DNA of 64,000 nt from NCBI GenBank assembly GCA_937930305.1, contig CALGLE010000048.1:62001-126000 (forward strand), given 5' to 3'. Position numbers and translations under genes: made by a program. This document shows, piece after piece, positions 10,000 to 19,575 of this stretch (position 1 is its first letter; the number at the start of each line of letters is the position of its first letter). The notes beneath the pieces were generated by a model. It saw only the letters and a list, made by a program, of their open reading frames with translations, did not search any database and had not been told where the DNA came from. The stretch comes from an uncultured Granulosicoccaceae bacterium (lineage in GTDB: Bacteria; Pseudomonadota; Gammaproteobacteria; Granulosicoccales; Granulosicoccaceae).

Positions 10000-11680
10000 A
10001 AATCACGGCCTTATACGGTGCTTTCCCTAGCCTTTGATAGGTTTGATTAAAGGTTTCACCTTGCGCACGCTCTTTGACGTAAAAATGAACGATACGCTCA
10101 ACCGTCGGTGCCACCGATTCGGCAGAGATTCCTGGGCCCATACGATCTCCGACTCGGGCGTTTTGATCACTCTGACCACCTAAGGTGATCTGATAATTTT
10201 CCACACCGGCTCGATCTAAACCCAACACACCGATATTGGCTACATGATGGTGAGCACAGGCGTTTATACACCCAGATATATTGACGCTGACACCGCTCGC
10301 ATCCACTTCCGATTGTTTTACTTGAGTGGCAATTTCTTGCGCGATTGGAATGGAACGCGCCGTGGCTAAGGCGCAATAGTCTAGACCGGGGCACGCGATA
10401 ATGTCACTGGGCAAGTCGATGTTGCTGGTTGCCACGCCAGCCGAGTGTAAGGCTCGCCAAACGGTATACAAATCTCGAATACGAATGTGTGGCAACACCA
10501 CGTTTTGTCGATGAGTAATACGAATTTCATCATGACCATACTGCTTCGCCAACTTTGCCATTTCACGCATCTGCGCAGATGTCGCATCCCCTGGGATATC
10601 ACCGTGTGTTTTTAATGAGATAACAACACTGGCATAACCGCCCTGCTGGTGTTCTTTAACACATTGCGCAAGCCAATGAGACCAAGCAGTTCGTTGATTT
10701 GCTGGCACCTCTGCCCCTTGCTGCAAAAGCGTTAATCGATTGGGCCAAGCTTGTCGCTCTGACTCAGGTACCGCGTCGTTGTCGCTGTATTCAGGAGTAG
10801 TAAAACGGCCCACAATGCGTTGATAGTCTTCAAGTGAAGTTGCAAATGCGGTTTTGTCAATCGCATTAAACGCTTCTTCTACTTGAGCCTGCAGGGTTTC
10901 AATGCCGGTTTCAGCCAGTAATATCTTTATGCGGGCTTTGTATTTATTATCTCGACGTCCATGCAGATTGTACACGCGTAAAATAGCTTCTAAGTAAGGC
11001 AGTAAATCAACCAGTGCAACGCCTTCTTTAAACCGTTGGGCAATTTTAGGGGTACGTCCCTGCCCACCACCAACCCAAACATCCGCAATGGTTTCGCCCG
11101 ATGCGTTTTTCTTAAGTCGAATGCCGATATCGTGCAGTTTTATAGCCGCTCTATCGTTTGCACTGCCAGTTATCGCAAATTTAAATTTACGCGGTAAATA
11201 TCTAAATTCCGGGTGCAAAGTGCTCCACTGACGTAACCACTCAGCAATCGGTCGAGGGTCCACCTCTTCATCTGCAGCAACGCCAGCGAAAGGATCGGTG
11301 GTGATGTTTCGAATACAGTTGCCACTGGTCTGTATAGCGTGCATCTGAACGGCTGCCAGTGCTTCTAGAATGTCTGGGGTTTCAACAAGTTTTGGCCAAT
11401 TAAACTGAATATTTTGCCGTGTTGTAAAATGCCCATACCCTTTGTCGTACTGATCAGCAATATCAGCCAGTGCGGTCATTTGGTCAGCCGACAGCACACC
11501 GTAGGGGATAGCAACGCGCAGCATATAAGCGTGTAATTGCAAATACAAACCGTTCATCAACCGTAACGGTTTAAATTCCTCTTCACTTAAAGCACCACTT
11601 AGCCGGCGTTGCACCTGATCTCGAAACTCAGCGCAACGCTGATCGACTAGTTTTTGATCATACTCATCGTATTGATACAT
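9968..11680 (-). CDS. cysI: Nitrite/sulfite reductase hemoprotein (CysI-like), siroheme and 4Fe-4S
   Basis: YGHFTTRQNIQFNW, TSGNCIRNITTDPFAG, DIIACPGLDYCALATARSIPIA and SGCINACAHHHVANIGVLG (siroheme/4Fe-4S motifs). Confidence 0.9.
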   Translation of the reverse strand: MYQYDEYDQKLVDQRCAEFRDQVQRRLSGALSEEEFKPLRLMNGLYLQLHAYMLRVAIPYGVLSADQMTALADIADQYDKGYGHFTTRQNIQFNWPKLVETPDILEALAAVQMHAIQTSGNCIRNITTDPFAGVAADEEVDPRPIAEWLRQWSTLHPEFRYLPRKFKFAITGSANDRAAIKLHDIGIRLKKNASGETIADVWVGGGQGRTPKIAQRFKEGVALVDLLPYLEAILRVYNLHGRRDNKYKARIKILLAETGIETLQAQVEEAFNAIDKTAFATSLEDYQRIVGRFTTPEYSDNDAVPESERQAWPNRLTLLQQGAEVPANQRTAWSHWLAQCVKEHQQGGYASVVISLKTHGDIPGDATSAQMREMAKLAKQYGHDEIRITHRQNVVLPHIRIRDLYTVWRALHSAGVATSNIDLPSDIIACPGLDYCALATARSIPIAQEIATQVKQSEVDASGVSVNISGCINACAHHHVANIGVLGLDRAGVENYQITLGGQSDQNARVGDRMGPGISAESVAPTVERIVHFYVKERAQGETFNQTYQRLGKAPYKAVIYGEDDVAQTA

Positions 11681-11706
11681 GATTCATGTCTCCGTAGACA
11701 TAACGA

Positions 11707-12012
11707 CTACGACTGATTTTGAAGAAAGTTAATGCTCGGGCCATCCACACGCAATCGTTCTCGAATGTGCGTGGGTTCTCCCGTACTTGCGGCATCTACA
11801 AGATAAGCACCGACAATAAGATTCTCTTGCTCCGCAGCGGCTGCAATGCTTAATGCTTTCTGCGCTAGGTCGTCGTTATCGATACGCCAACTGTGCGACA
11901 CTTGCGTTGTCCATTCACCCGACTCGGTCAGATACACAGTTAGACCACTGCGTAAATCATTCGCCAACAATAAAGCGCAGTCTTTAATTTTTTTCACGTC
12001 GTGAGTTGCCAT
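11707..12012 (-). CDS. DUF2849-like small protein of sulfite reductase loci
   Basis: 101 aa, between the reductase and its putative electron donor; matches the usual size and context of DUF2849. Confidence 0.65.
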   Translation of the reverse strand: MATHDVKKIKDCALLLANDLRSGLTVYLTESGEWTTQVSHSWRIDNDDLAQKALSIAAAAEQENLIVGAYLVDAASTGEPTHIRERLRVDGPSINFLQNQS

Positions 12013-12014
12013 AG

Positions 12015-13085
12015 TTAAGCCGCTATTTCATCGTCGCTGAAGGGGTTGTCAACACCCAAACGCTCATGCATCAGTGTGCTGGTCGTGGTGTATTGCAATG
12101 AGGCTTTCTTACCAGGGTTCAGCTGCTCTTTAATCGCAAACGCTGCCAGGGCTGCCTCATGAAAACCGCTAAGAATCAATTTCTTTTTACCGGGATACCA
12201 ATTGATATCACCAATGGCGTAAAACCCAGCTTGATCGGTTTGGAATTTTTCAGTGTCCACAACAAACTGGTTTTTCTTGCGAGTAGCAGGCCACTCGGCC
12301 ATAGGCCCGAGTTTGGGAGACAAACCAAAGAACACCAGTAAGTGATCCAACTCCACTCGCCGAGTAATGCCGTCTAATGACGTCACATCAATCGATTGAA
12401 GGTCTGTTTTTTCTAGTGATTCATTCCCACTGTCCAACGCTGTGACGTTACCGGTTAAGAATTGCATCTCTAATGCATCGCAATGTGCCATCAGTTTCTC
12501 AACAGAAACAGGGGCCGCTTTAAAATGCTCAGAGCGATGAATCAACACAACACTGTTCGCAACACCACGTAAATTCAATGCCCAATCCAAGGCAGAGTCC
12601 CCTCCACCTAAAATAACCACATCCTTATCTCGATGAATTTCCGGATCTTTAATCGAGTAGAAAACGCTTTCACCATCACGCTGCGGGACGCCGGGCACTT
12701 TCAACCTTACCGGTTCAAAAGCACCCACACCACCGGCGACGATAACTGCGGCTGTGTTGAATTGGGTTCCTTTGTCCGTGGTCAGTAACCAACGATCGTC
12801 GTCGGTTCGCTTAACCTGCTGAACCTGCTGCGAAAAATGAAACGTCGGTGCAAACGGCATCGCTTGCTTCATCAAATTGTCCACCAATTCCTGCGCGCCA
12901 ATGACCGGCAAGGCGGGGATGTCATAAATCGGTTTGTCTGGATAGAGCTCGGCACATTGGCCACCGGGCTTATCCAGCGCTTCGATAACGTGCGCTTTCA
13001 GTCCAAGTAACCCTAATTCGAATATCTGAAATAAACCGCAGGGGCCGGCTCCAACAATGACAACATCCGTTTCGATTTGGCGCAT
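12015..13085 (-). CDS. Ferredoxin-NADP+ reductase, thioredoxin-reductase-like type
   Basis: VVIVGAGPCGLFQIFELG, GGQCAELYPDKPIYDIPA, VVILGGGDSALDWALNL, FYAIGDINWYPGKKKLILSGFHEAALAA. Confidence 0.85.
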   Translation of the reverse strand: MRQIETDVVIVGAGPCGLFQIFELGLLGLKAHVIEALDKPGGQCAELYPDKPIYDIPALPVIGAQELVDNLMKQAMPFAPTFHFSQQVQQVKRTDDDRWLLTTDKGTQFNTAAVIVAGGVGAFEPVRLKVPGVPQRDGESVFYSIKDPEIHRDKDVVILGGGDSALDWALNLRGVANSVVLIHRSEHFKAAPVSVEKLMAHCDALEMQFLTGNVTALDSGNESLEKTDLQSIDVTSLDGITRRVELDHLLVFFGLSPKLGPMAEWPATRKKNQFVVDTEKFQTDQAGFYAIGDINWYPGKKKLILSGFHEAALAAFAIKEQLNPGKKASLQYTTTSTLMHERLGVDNPFSDDEIAA

Positions 13086-13131
13086 GGGTGGAAAAACTCG
13101 CTACAAAGGTGAATAATCTGACCGCACTTTG

Positions 13132-13216
13132 GAATATTGTTTCGACTATGGCAATATAAAGTGAATATTTATGACATTTATCCGCTAAAAACACTTTTCT
13201 TTAGAATATTATTCTA
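13132..13216. promoter_or_regulatory. Candidate Lrp/AsnC operator array
   Basis: Three GAATATT cores at 13132, 13163 and 13204; the last lies in a 15-bp perfect palindrome TAGAATA-T-TATTCTA (13202-13216), 5 bp before the Lrp ATG. Confidence 0.5.
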
Positions 13217-13221
13217 TTTCT

Positions 13222-13698
13222 ATGAAAGATAAACGAACACCAGTAACCCTAGATTCCACCGATCTGGAACTCCTCAGGGCTTTACAGCTGGACGCGTCTG
13301 CATCCATGGAGCTTCTGGCCTCTCAAGTGGGGGCTTCGAAAACAGCCGTTTGGAATCGTGTGAAGCGATTACAGAAAGACGGGGTCATTCAAAGACAAGT
13401 GGCGATCTTGAGCCCGACCCTGGTCGGTTTACCTGAAACGTTTTTTATCGCCGTGAAAACCAATCAGCACGAGGAAGGATGGCTGAAACGTTTCGATGCC
13501 GTTATGCACAAGCATCCTGAAATAGTCGAAGTGCATCGATTGGCGGGCGACACGGATTATCTGATCAAGGTGCAGGTGTCATCAACACAAGCCTTCGATC
13601 AATTATACAAAGCCATGGTGGCTGAAATAGATTTGTATAGCGTGACTTCCAGCCTATCGATGGAAGTGCTTAAATATGAGACGGCGTTGCCGGTGTAG
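13222..13698 (+). CDS. Lrp/AsnC family transcriptional regulator
   Basis: LDSTDLELLRALQLDASASMELLASQVGASKTAVWNRVKRLQKDGVIQRQVAILSP, C-terminal RAM domain. Confidence 0.92.
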   Translation: MKDKRTPVTLDSTDLELLRALQLDASASMELLASQVGASKTAVWNRVKRLQKDGVIQRQVAILSPTLVGLPETFFIAVKTNQHEEGWLKRFDAVMHKHPEIVEVHRLAGDTDYLIKVQVSSTQAFDQLYKAMVAEIDLYSVTSSLSMEVLKYETALPV

Positions 13699-14062
13699 TG
13701 GCTCGATCGGCTAATTGCACCAGAATCCCAGGGAGCTGATCAGCAGCTCCTAAGTAATCACTGACTGTGAATTGCACTGACGGATGTTTAAGCCGCGCAG
13801 CTTTTAACGCATCAGGAATATCACTAGCCACATGCGCGCCGCGAGCTAAGAAATATGGCACACACAAGATATGTGTTTCACCTGCGACGACCAGCGCATC
13901 AATCGCTGTTTCTATGGACGGCTCAGCCAATTCTAAAAAAGCACATTCTACGCGAGCATACTGCTCACCGGCTAGCGCTTGAACTTTCGACGTGAGCGCT
14001 CGAATTTCTTCGTTAGATTCGGCACGACGACTACCATGCGCAATGAGCAGCAGAGAATTCAT
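13670..14062 (-). CDS. CbiX/SirB-like sirohydrochlorin chelatase
   Basis: MNSLLLIAHGSRRAESNEEIRAL...VECAFLELAEPSIETAIDAL...ILCVPYFLARGAHVASDIP. Start refined to the internal ATG of ORF 13670..14089. Confidence 0.85.
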   Translation of the reverse strand: MNSLLLIAHGSRRAESNEEIRALTSKVQALAGEQYARVECAFLELAEPSIETAIDALVVAGETHILCVPYFLARGAHVASDIPDALKAARLKHPSVQFTVSDYLGAADQLPGILVQLADRATTPATPSHI

Positions 14063-14116
14063 TTCAGATCTAAACCTTGTGGTCGGCAATAGTCAATGGA
14101 TGGAGAACAAGCAGGC

Positions 14117-14824
14117 TTATGTCAGCAGCCAACCGCCATCCACATCTACTGTTGTACCGGTTACGAACTCGTTTTGGATCAAAAACATCAGAGCCGCGGC
14201 AACTTCATCGGCTTGCCCTGGCCGTGGAATTAAGTTTTTCGCGGTCATGTTGGTGTAAGCGGTGTCCCGCTCCTTGCCCTGCAGAGGCACCATGGGCGTA
14301 TCAATGGTGCCAGGAGATACCACATTAATTCTTTTGGGTGCAATTTCGCCGGCTATGGCTCGGGCAAAAGCTTCGACCGAACCACCCACCGAACTCAAGG
14401 CTATTTGTCCCGGCCGGCAACAACGAGCCGGTGCGCCACTGACAAGCACAACACAACCATCATCAGGCAGATGAGCGGTGCCATGGCGCACCACATTGGC
14501 ATATCCCCATAGCTTGTCAAAGGAGCCCTTGAAGCCCTGCATATCCATGCTTAAAAAGGGTCCTATTGCTCTATTACCCCCCGTAGCGGCAGACACCAAA
14601 ATGTCGTAAGGCGCCTCGGCATTGCACAAAGCCTCAACTTCGGCCTCATTGGTAACATCACAGGCAACCAGCTTCACACCTTCTGGAACCGAATCGCTGG
14701 CTTTTTCTGGATTGCGACTTACCGCAACAACGGAAGCTCCGTCCGCAACCAAGCGCACAACCGTTGCTAACCCAATGCCAGAGGTTCCGCCAAAAACTAG
14801 AGCTTTTCGATTTTTGATATCCAC
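14117..14824 (-). CDS. SDR family oxidoreductase
   Basis: ALVFGGTSGIGLATV, DGCVVLVSGAPA, RINVVSPGTIDTPM, FVTGTTVDVDGGW. The usual YxxxK is absent (IALSSVGGSVEAFARAIAGE). Confidence 0.8.
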   Translation of the reverse strand: MDIKNRKALVFGGTSGIGLATVVRLVADGASVVAVSRNPEKASDSVPEGVKLVACDVTNEAEVEALCNAEAPYDILVSAATGGNRAIGPFLSMDMQGFKGSFDKLWGYANVVRHGTAHLPDDGCVVLVSGAPARCCRPGQIALSSVGGSVEAFARAIAGEIAPKRINVVSPGTIDTPMVPLQGKERDTAYTNMTAKNLIPRPGQADEVAAALMFLIQNEFVTGTTVDVDGGWLLT

Positions 14825-14910
14825 AATGATTTTCCCAAGGGTTAAACGAACGTGTTCTATGCGTATCAGGATACCGCGTCAGCATTATTCTGTGTGATTT
14901 GGGCAATGGC

Positions 14911-15837
14911 TCAGAGTAGGAGCTTGGCTAACACCGTTTGAACGTGCACCTGCGGACGAAAAACCACATAACCCGTGTGATGATGCAGGTGCAATTTTAT
15001 ACCTGCTGCTTTTAATTGATATGGCCTCAGCACATCAGCGTCACAGCCCGTTGCTTTACACGTCTGAATGGATTCAGGCACCCAACGAAACCAACGTTGC
15101 CAAAAGAAAGATGACAATCCTTGCGAAGGCCAATAGCCAATAAAATTCGCAACATCCCAAAGTGTTTGAAGACTGGCTTCATGCTCTGCCAGTATGGGTA
15201 GCAGGTTTTCTAGTGGGAAGTGATTGGCCGTGGCGTGGGTGATTTCTGCCCTTTGCGGTTCAGCTACCATGTCACCGTTTACCCAAGCGGGTATGAGATC
15301 AAATAACAATTTCAATCCATACTCTGTATTTGCCTTAACAGCCAAAGCCGATTTGGATATAGCTGATGGGCGTTTAAAACTGCGTTGGCCTAAAACATCT
15401 CCAGCATCGACTTGCTCACTTAATACATGTAACGACACGCCTATGTCAGGTTCACCATGAAGTACTTGCCATAACAACGGGTTTCCCCCTCGATACGCTG
15501 GTAGCAATGAATGATGTAAGTTGACGCCTCCGTATTTTAGCCCTTGAATCATACGCATTGGCAAAATTGGCACCGAGTGAGTGATCAGTAGTTCAGCACG
15601 CCATTGAACGAGATACTCGGCTACGGTATGAATGTTGTTGCGCGATACCGTGGCGTATTGGAAACCCTGCTTAGCACAGTAACGTGCGCAATCCGATCCT
15701 CTTTTTTTGTTTTTAGTACGGGTGCGATGCGTGATTTCAATAATACCGACTGGGCATTCAGGAAAGTGATGGAACGCCGAGCTAATTTCATTAAGCCCAG
15801 AAACCGCTAGCACTATTCGAGCATATTTTGAATTCAC
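14911..15837 (-). CDS. Formyltransferase-family protein (Fmt-like fold)
   Basis: GVNLHHSLLPAYRGGNPLLWQVLHGEPDIGVSLHVLSEQVDAGDVLGQ; GTG start overlaps the EamA stop. Confidence 0.8.
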   Translation of the reverse strand: MNSKYARIVLAVSGLNEISSAFHHFPECPVGIIEITHRTRTKNKKRGSDCARYCAKQGFQYATVSRNNIHTVAEYLVQWRAELLITHSVPILPMRMIQGLKYGGVNLHHSLLPAYRGGNPLLWQVLHGEPDIGVSLHVLSEQVDAGDVLGQRSFKRPSAISKSALAVKANTEYGLKLLFDLIPAWVNGDMVAEPQRAEITHATANHFPLENLLPILAEHEASLQTLWDVANFIGYWPSQGLSSFFWQRWFRWVPESIQTCKATGCDADVLRPYQLKAAGIKLHLHHHTGYVVFRPQVHVQTVLAKLLL

Positions 15838-16754
15838 TAAACCGTACGATGTGTCGAATTAACTTTTCGCTTTGGGATAATTTGCAAAGCGAGTGAACTG
15901 CCTAGCACGATGACGGCTCCCGCCAAAAGCATTTTCATTGTCACCGGCTCACTTAGGAACAGGGCTCCAAATATAACGGCGAATAACGGCACCACAAACA
16001 CCACAGTAACAGCCAATGGAGCGCCAATATTTTCTATCAATCGAAAAAACAACACATATGCCAAGCCGGTGCAAAACACGCCAAGCGCAATGGTTGATGC
16101 CCAAGCTGTGGCAGAAATCGAATGACTGGGCCACCAAATTAAAGTGGGAACGATAAGCAGTAGTGTTGCGCCGATTTGGCTGTTCGTCGCATTAATTAAT
16201 GGGTCGGTGTTGGGAAGGTATTTTTTAGCAAAATTTGCAGCGAGCCCATAAAAAGTGGTGGCCAGAACCCCTGCGCCAATCGCAAGCAAACTCTCCCGAC
16301 TACTCATAGCAACAGTATCTGAGCCTGTGAAAACCAGTAATGCAACACCAATAAAACCGATCAAGAGTCCTACACTTTGCCAAGACGTTAATGCAGAACG
16401 CAGCCATAACCACCCAATCAACGCGCTCCAAAAAGGCACTAGCGCGTTAACGATAGATAGTAAGCCGCTGGTCACGCTGAGCGACGCATAGGCTAACAGT
16501 ACAAAGGGTATCGCCGAATTGAGCACACCGACAGTCATACCCGCTGTCATTTTTTCTGGCAACTTTTTTAACTTCCCAAACCACCACAGTAAAATAATTA
16601 ATGTGACCGCACCGATGGAGCAACGCAAACCAACCAAAGCGAATGGACCAAATTCTGGAGCGGCGATGCGCATAAAAAGAAACGATGCGCCCCACAAGGC
16701 GGATAGCATTAGGTGATCCACTAAATCAGAGAAGGCCAGCGGTTTAAAGTCCAA
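15837..16754 (-). CDS. EamA/DMT-family transporter
   Basis: About ten TM segments; LWGASFLFMRIAAPEFGPFALVGLRC and paired EamA repeats. Confidence 0.88.
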   Translation of the reverse strand: MDFKPLAFSDLVDHLMLSALWGASFLFMRIAAPEFGPFALVGLRCSIGAVTLIILLWWFGKLKKLPEKMTAGMTVGVLNSAIPFVLLAYASLSVTSGLLSIVNALVPFWSALIGWLWLRSALTSWQSVGLLIGFIGVALLVFTGSDTVAMSSRESLLAIGAGVLATTFYGLAANFAKKYLPNTDPLINATNSQIGATLLLIVPTLIWWPSHSISATAWASTIALGVFCTGLAYVLFFRLIENIGAPLAVTVVFVVPLFAVIFGALFLSEPVTMKMLLAGAVIVLGSSLALQIIPKRKVNSTHRTV

Positions 16755-16759
16755 ACCAA

Positions 16760-17287
16760 CTACTCCGAAAAATCCAACTGGGCAGACGTTGCTCGGCTCT
16801 CAACCCTTGCGTTCTCTAGAGTGAGTAACGATCGTTTTCTATCTAGCCCACCCGCGTATCCGGTTAACGAGCCATTGGCACCAACCACTCGGTGACACGG
16901 GATCAATAAGGAGATCGGATTACGACCGACTGCGGCGGCTACAGCTCGCACCGCTTTGGCTTTACCCAATTGGTTTGCTAAGCCGCCATAGGTTATGGTC
17001 TGCCCACTGGGTACGGTGAGCAATGCCTTCCACACTGTTTGCTGAAAGTCTGTGCCGCTTGGCTCAAACGTAAGGTCAGACACGTCGGGAACTTCGGCGT
17101 TAAAGTACGCTGTTAACCACTTAATCGTTTCGCTTAACACAATCGATGATTGTCGATTTTTAGTTGCACTAAATGACTCTGGCGCATACTTTTGATCGAA
17201 AAACCATACGCCCGTTAGCGCGTGTTCATTGGCCTGTAAAAGTAGCTCCCCCAACGGAGAATTCCAACGTTGTCGATAGTCGTTCAT
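16760..17287 (-). CDS. ogt: Methylated-DNA-[protein]-cysteine S-methyltransferase
   Basis: Active site NPISLLIPCHRVVGANGSLTGYAGGLDRKRSLL; start refined to MNDYRQRWNSPLGELLL (ATGA overlap with the upstream gene). Confidence 0.9.
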   Translation of the reverse strand: MNDYRQRWNSPLGELLLQANEHALTGVWFFDQKYAPESFSATKNRQSSIVLSETIKWLTAYFNAEVPDVSDLTFEPSGTDFQQTVWKALLTVPSGQTITYGGLANQLGKAKAVRAVAAAVGRNPISLLIPCHRVVGANGSLTGYAGGLDRKRSLLTLENARVESRATSAQLDFSE

Positions 17288-18765
17288 AGAGCTTCCGTCG
17301 TATTCAGTGATTGCCATAAATGCATAGCGGCGTAGGCCCGCCAAGGCCTCCATCGTTCGGATTCTGCCAAGATGTCATCTACGCCACGTTGTTTAGCTGC
17401 TTTAACAATGCCTAAATCGGTATCGATAAACGCATCCGGCCAACGAAGGGCTCGCATCAGAATATAGTTCACAGTCCAGGGGCCAATACCCGGCAATTCC
17501 ATTAACGTTGCCTTGGTTTCCTGCAGATGCGCACCGGGGTTCAAACTCAGCGATCCATCGGCCACTAAGCGTGCGACGCCCTGAATGGCTGCCGCTCGTG
17601 TATTGATGATGCCAAGCTTATTCAGCGTGGTGCCTCGGCACCGTGCTAAGGCATTTGCTGTGGGAAATGTTCGTGCCGGGCCACCGGCAATCCCTTTACT
17701 TCCGAATTGATTAACCAATCGATGGGTCAACGTTGTAGCTGCCTCAACACTTACTTGCTGCCCCAGGATGGCCCGCACAGCAATTTCAAACCCAGCGGGC
17801 CCGCCAGGTACTCTTAGCCCTGGATTCTCACCCGCTAGTTCGCCTAAAACGGGCAGCCAATGATGTGGGTTCGCATCCAGATCAAATTGGGCTTTAACGC
17901 ATTGGATTACTTTGGCTAAGTCTTGACTGAGTGTTTTGGATACTTCAAGACACAACTTGGTTCGATTAACTTGTCTCAAACGGTACCAACCGATGGCGGT
18001 TTTTTGTGTTTGCGAATCGGTTAATTCAATGGCTCGTGTATAAGAAGTTTCATCCACCGATTCCATAGCTAGAACCGCACGTCGTGAATGGAAGGTCAGT
18101 AAACTGGGAAAATCAAACGGTTCAATGACGCTCAACTGACAAGTAATTACATCTTGGTCCTGCGTCCGATTTTTATCCGGCGATGTGGCAAACGACTTTG
18201 CCCGCGACTTCCTTAATCCCGAAGGCGTTAAATTGTAGGCAGATTTCAACGAAGAGTTAAAGCGCCGAATACTGCCAAACCCTGCAATAAGCGCGATCTC
18301 ACTAATAGGAAGATCGGTATCAGTCAGTAATTGTTTGGCGAACAACAAACGCCGGGTTTGCACATACTGCAAAGGAGACACCCCAGCGTGCTGTTGCAGT
18401 AAACGCCGAACATGACGCTCCGACACACCCAACTGAACACTCACACGCTCTGTGACATTCTCTTCAGCAAACAAGGTGTCGAACATTTGCAGAGCATGCT
18501 TGGCCAACGATTCGCCAATATCCACCGTGCTCCAACGACTGGCTAGCTCAGGTCGGCAACGCAAACAGGGTCGAAAACCTTCCCTTTCCGCCTGCACGGC
18601 GGAAGCATAGAAGGTGCAGTTCTTCTTAACCGGTAAACGGACCCGACAAATCGGACGGCAGTAAATGCCTGTACTGCTGACCCCAACAAAAAACTGCCCA
18701 TCAAAGCGCAGATCGCGTGAAGCGAGCGCGGCATAACAGGCGTCGGTGGAGAGGGATAAATCCAT
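17284..18765 (-). CDS. alkA: Ada-N / AraC-HTH / AlkA fusion: DNA-3-methyladenine glycosylase with Ada-type sensor domain
   Basis: Ada metal-binding domain (GIYCRPICR...FRPCLRCRPE), AraC HTH (SEIALIAGFGSIRRFNSSLK), AlkA glycosylase (AILGQQVSVEAATT, LMELPGIGPWTVNYILMRALRWPDAFIDTDLGI). Confidence 0.9.
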   Translation of the reverse strand: MDLSLSTDACYAALASRDLRFDGQFFVGVSSTGIYCRPICRVRLPVKKNCTFYASAVQAEREGFRPCLRCRPELASRWSTVDIGESLAKHALQMFDTLFAEENVTERVSVQLGVSERHVRRLLQQHAGVSPLQYVQTRRLLFAKQLLTDTDLPISEIALIAGFGSIRRFNSSLKSAYNLTPSGLRKSRAKSFATSPDKNRTQDQDVITCQLSVIEPFDFPSLLTFHSRRAVLAMESVDETSYTRAIELTDSQTQKTAIGWYRLRQVNRTKLCLEVSKTLSQDLAKVIQCVKAQFDLDANPHHWLPVLGELAGENPGLRVPGGPAGFEIAVRAILGQQVSVEAATTLTHRLVNQFGSKGIAGGPARTFPTANALARCRGTTLNKLGIINTRAAAIQGVARLVADGSLSLNPGAHLQETKATLMELPGIGPWTVNYILMRALRWPDAFIDTDLGIVKAAKQRGVDDILAESERWRPWRAYAAMHLWQSLNTTEAL

Positions 18766-18785
18766 AGCGCCATTATGGCGCTTAT

Positions 18786-19485
18786 TTATCCAGGAATACT
18801 AGTCAAATTCGGACATCGGGTTTGGCCCGATTTATTGAACCACAACCTGGTTTCTACCCTGCTCTTTAGCAATGATATGGAGGATTCGAGCGTCGGCTCC
18901 AGTAACGAGCGATTGAACACACCCGTCAAATGATCGGTAACAATTCGGTTTTGCAACATGTTGTGTTGTCGTTCCACGGCTGACACCATAATACTGGCGA
19001 AAATACTGCTACTGATCAAAGCACTGATCATTCGAGCATACAACTCAACGGGCATCGACAAAACGGCAGCAACACACAGCACGAGCAGCAAAAATACATT
19101 TGCCAACATCGCTTTGCGAATAGGTAGAAAGCAATAGAAAGACATCAGCGCTGGAAAGCCCCAATAGGCGGCTAGATGGCCTTGATTAAAAACGGCATAA
19201 CCCAGATAAATACTGACCGTGGGGCTAAGCAGAAACAGATTCAAAGAGTCGAGCTTATTGCCCTCTGCCATGCATGTAAAAATTGACGGCCAGTATGCTC
19301 ATCACCAACAGGGCACCGAGTGCCATGTCGTATCGAGCCGATACCCAATGGATAACAGCAAATGGCGCTAATATAAGAACAACCGCCAAAGTGAGCGAAA
19401 AAAATGCGCGCGAGCGAAAGTCTTCTACCCCAAAATCCAGCGGTTTAAAAGCTTTTACGTTAGGCAAAAATTTCAACCGATCCAT
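18786..19485 (-). pseudogene. Decayed membrane diguanylate cyclase (frameshift plus loss of the GGDEF core)
   Basis: Two overlapping ORFs (19255..19485 and 18786..19271) join into one membrane + GGDEF protein if one G is removed from a GGG run at about 19260. DHLTGVFNRSLLE (GGDEF domain start) is followed almost at once, in another frame, by AKEQGRNQVVVQ-stop (typical GGDEF domain end). Confidence 0.8.
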
Positions 19486-19575
19486 GCTTTGACCACCGCC
19501 AGTACTCAGGCGGATGCCAGTGCGTTGCTTACAGTATCGGTCGGCCCCCTAAAACATTGGGCGCGCAATCGGTTT

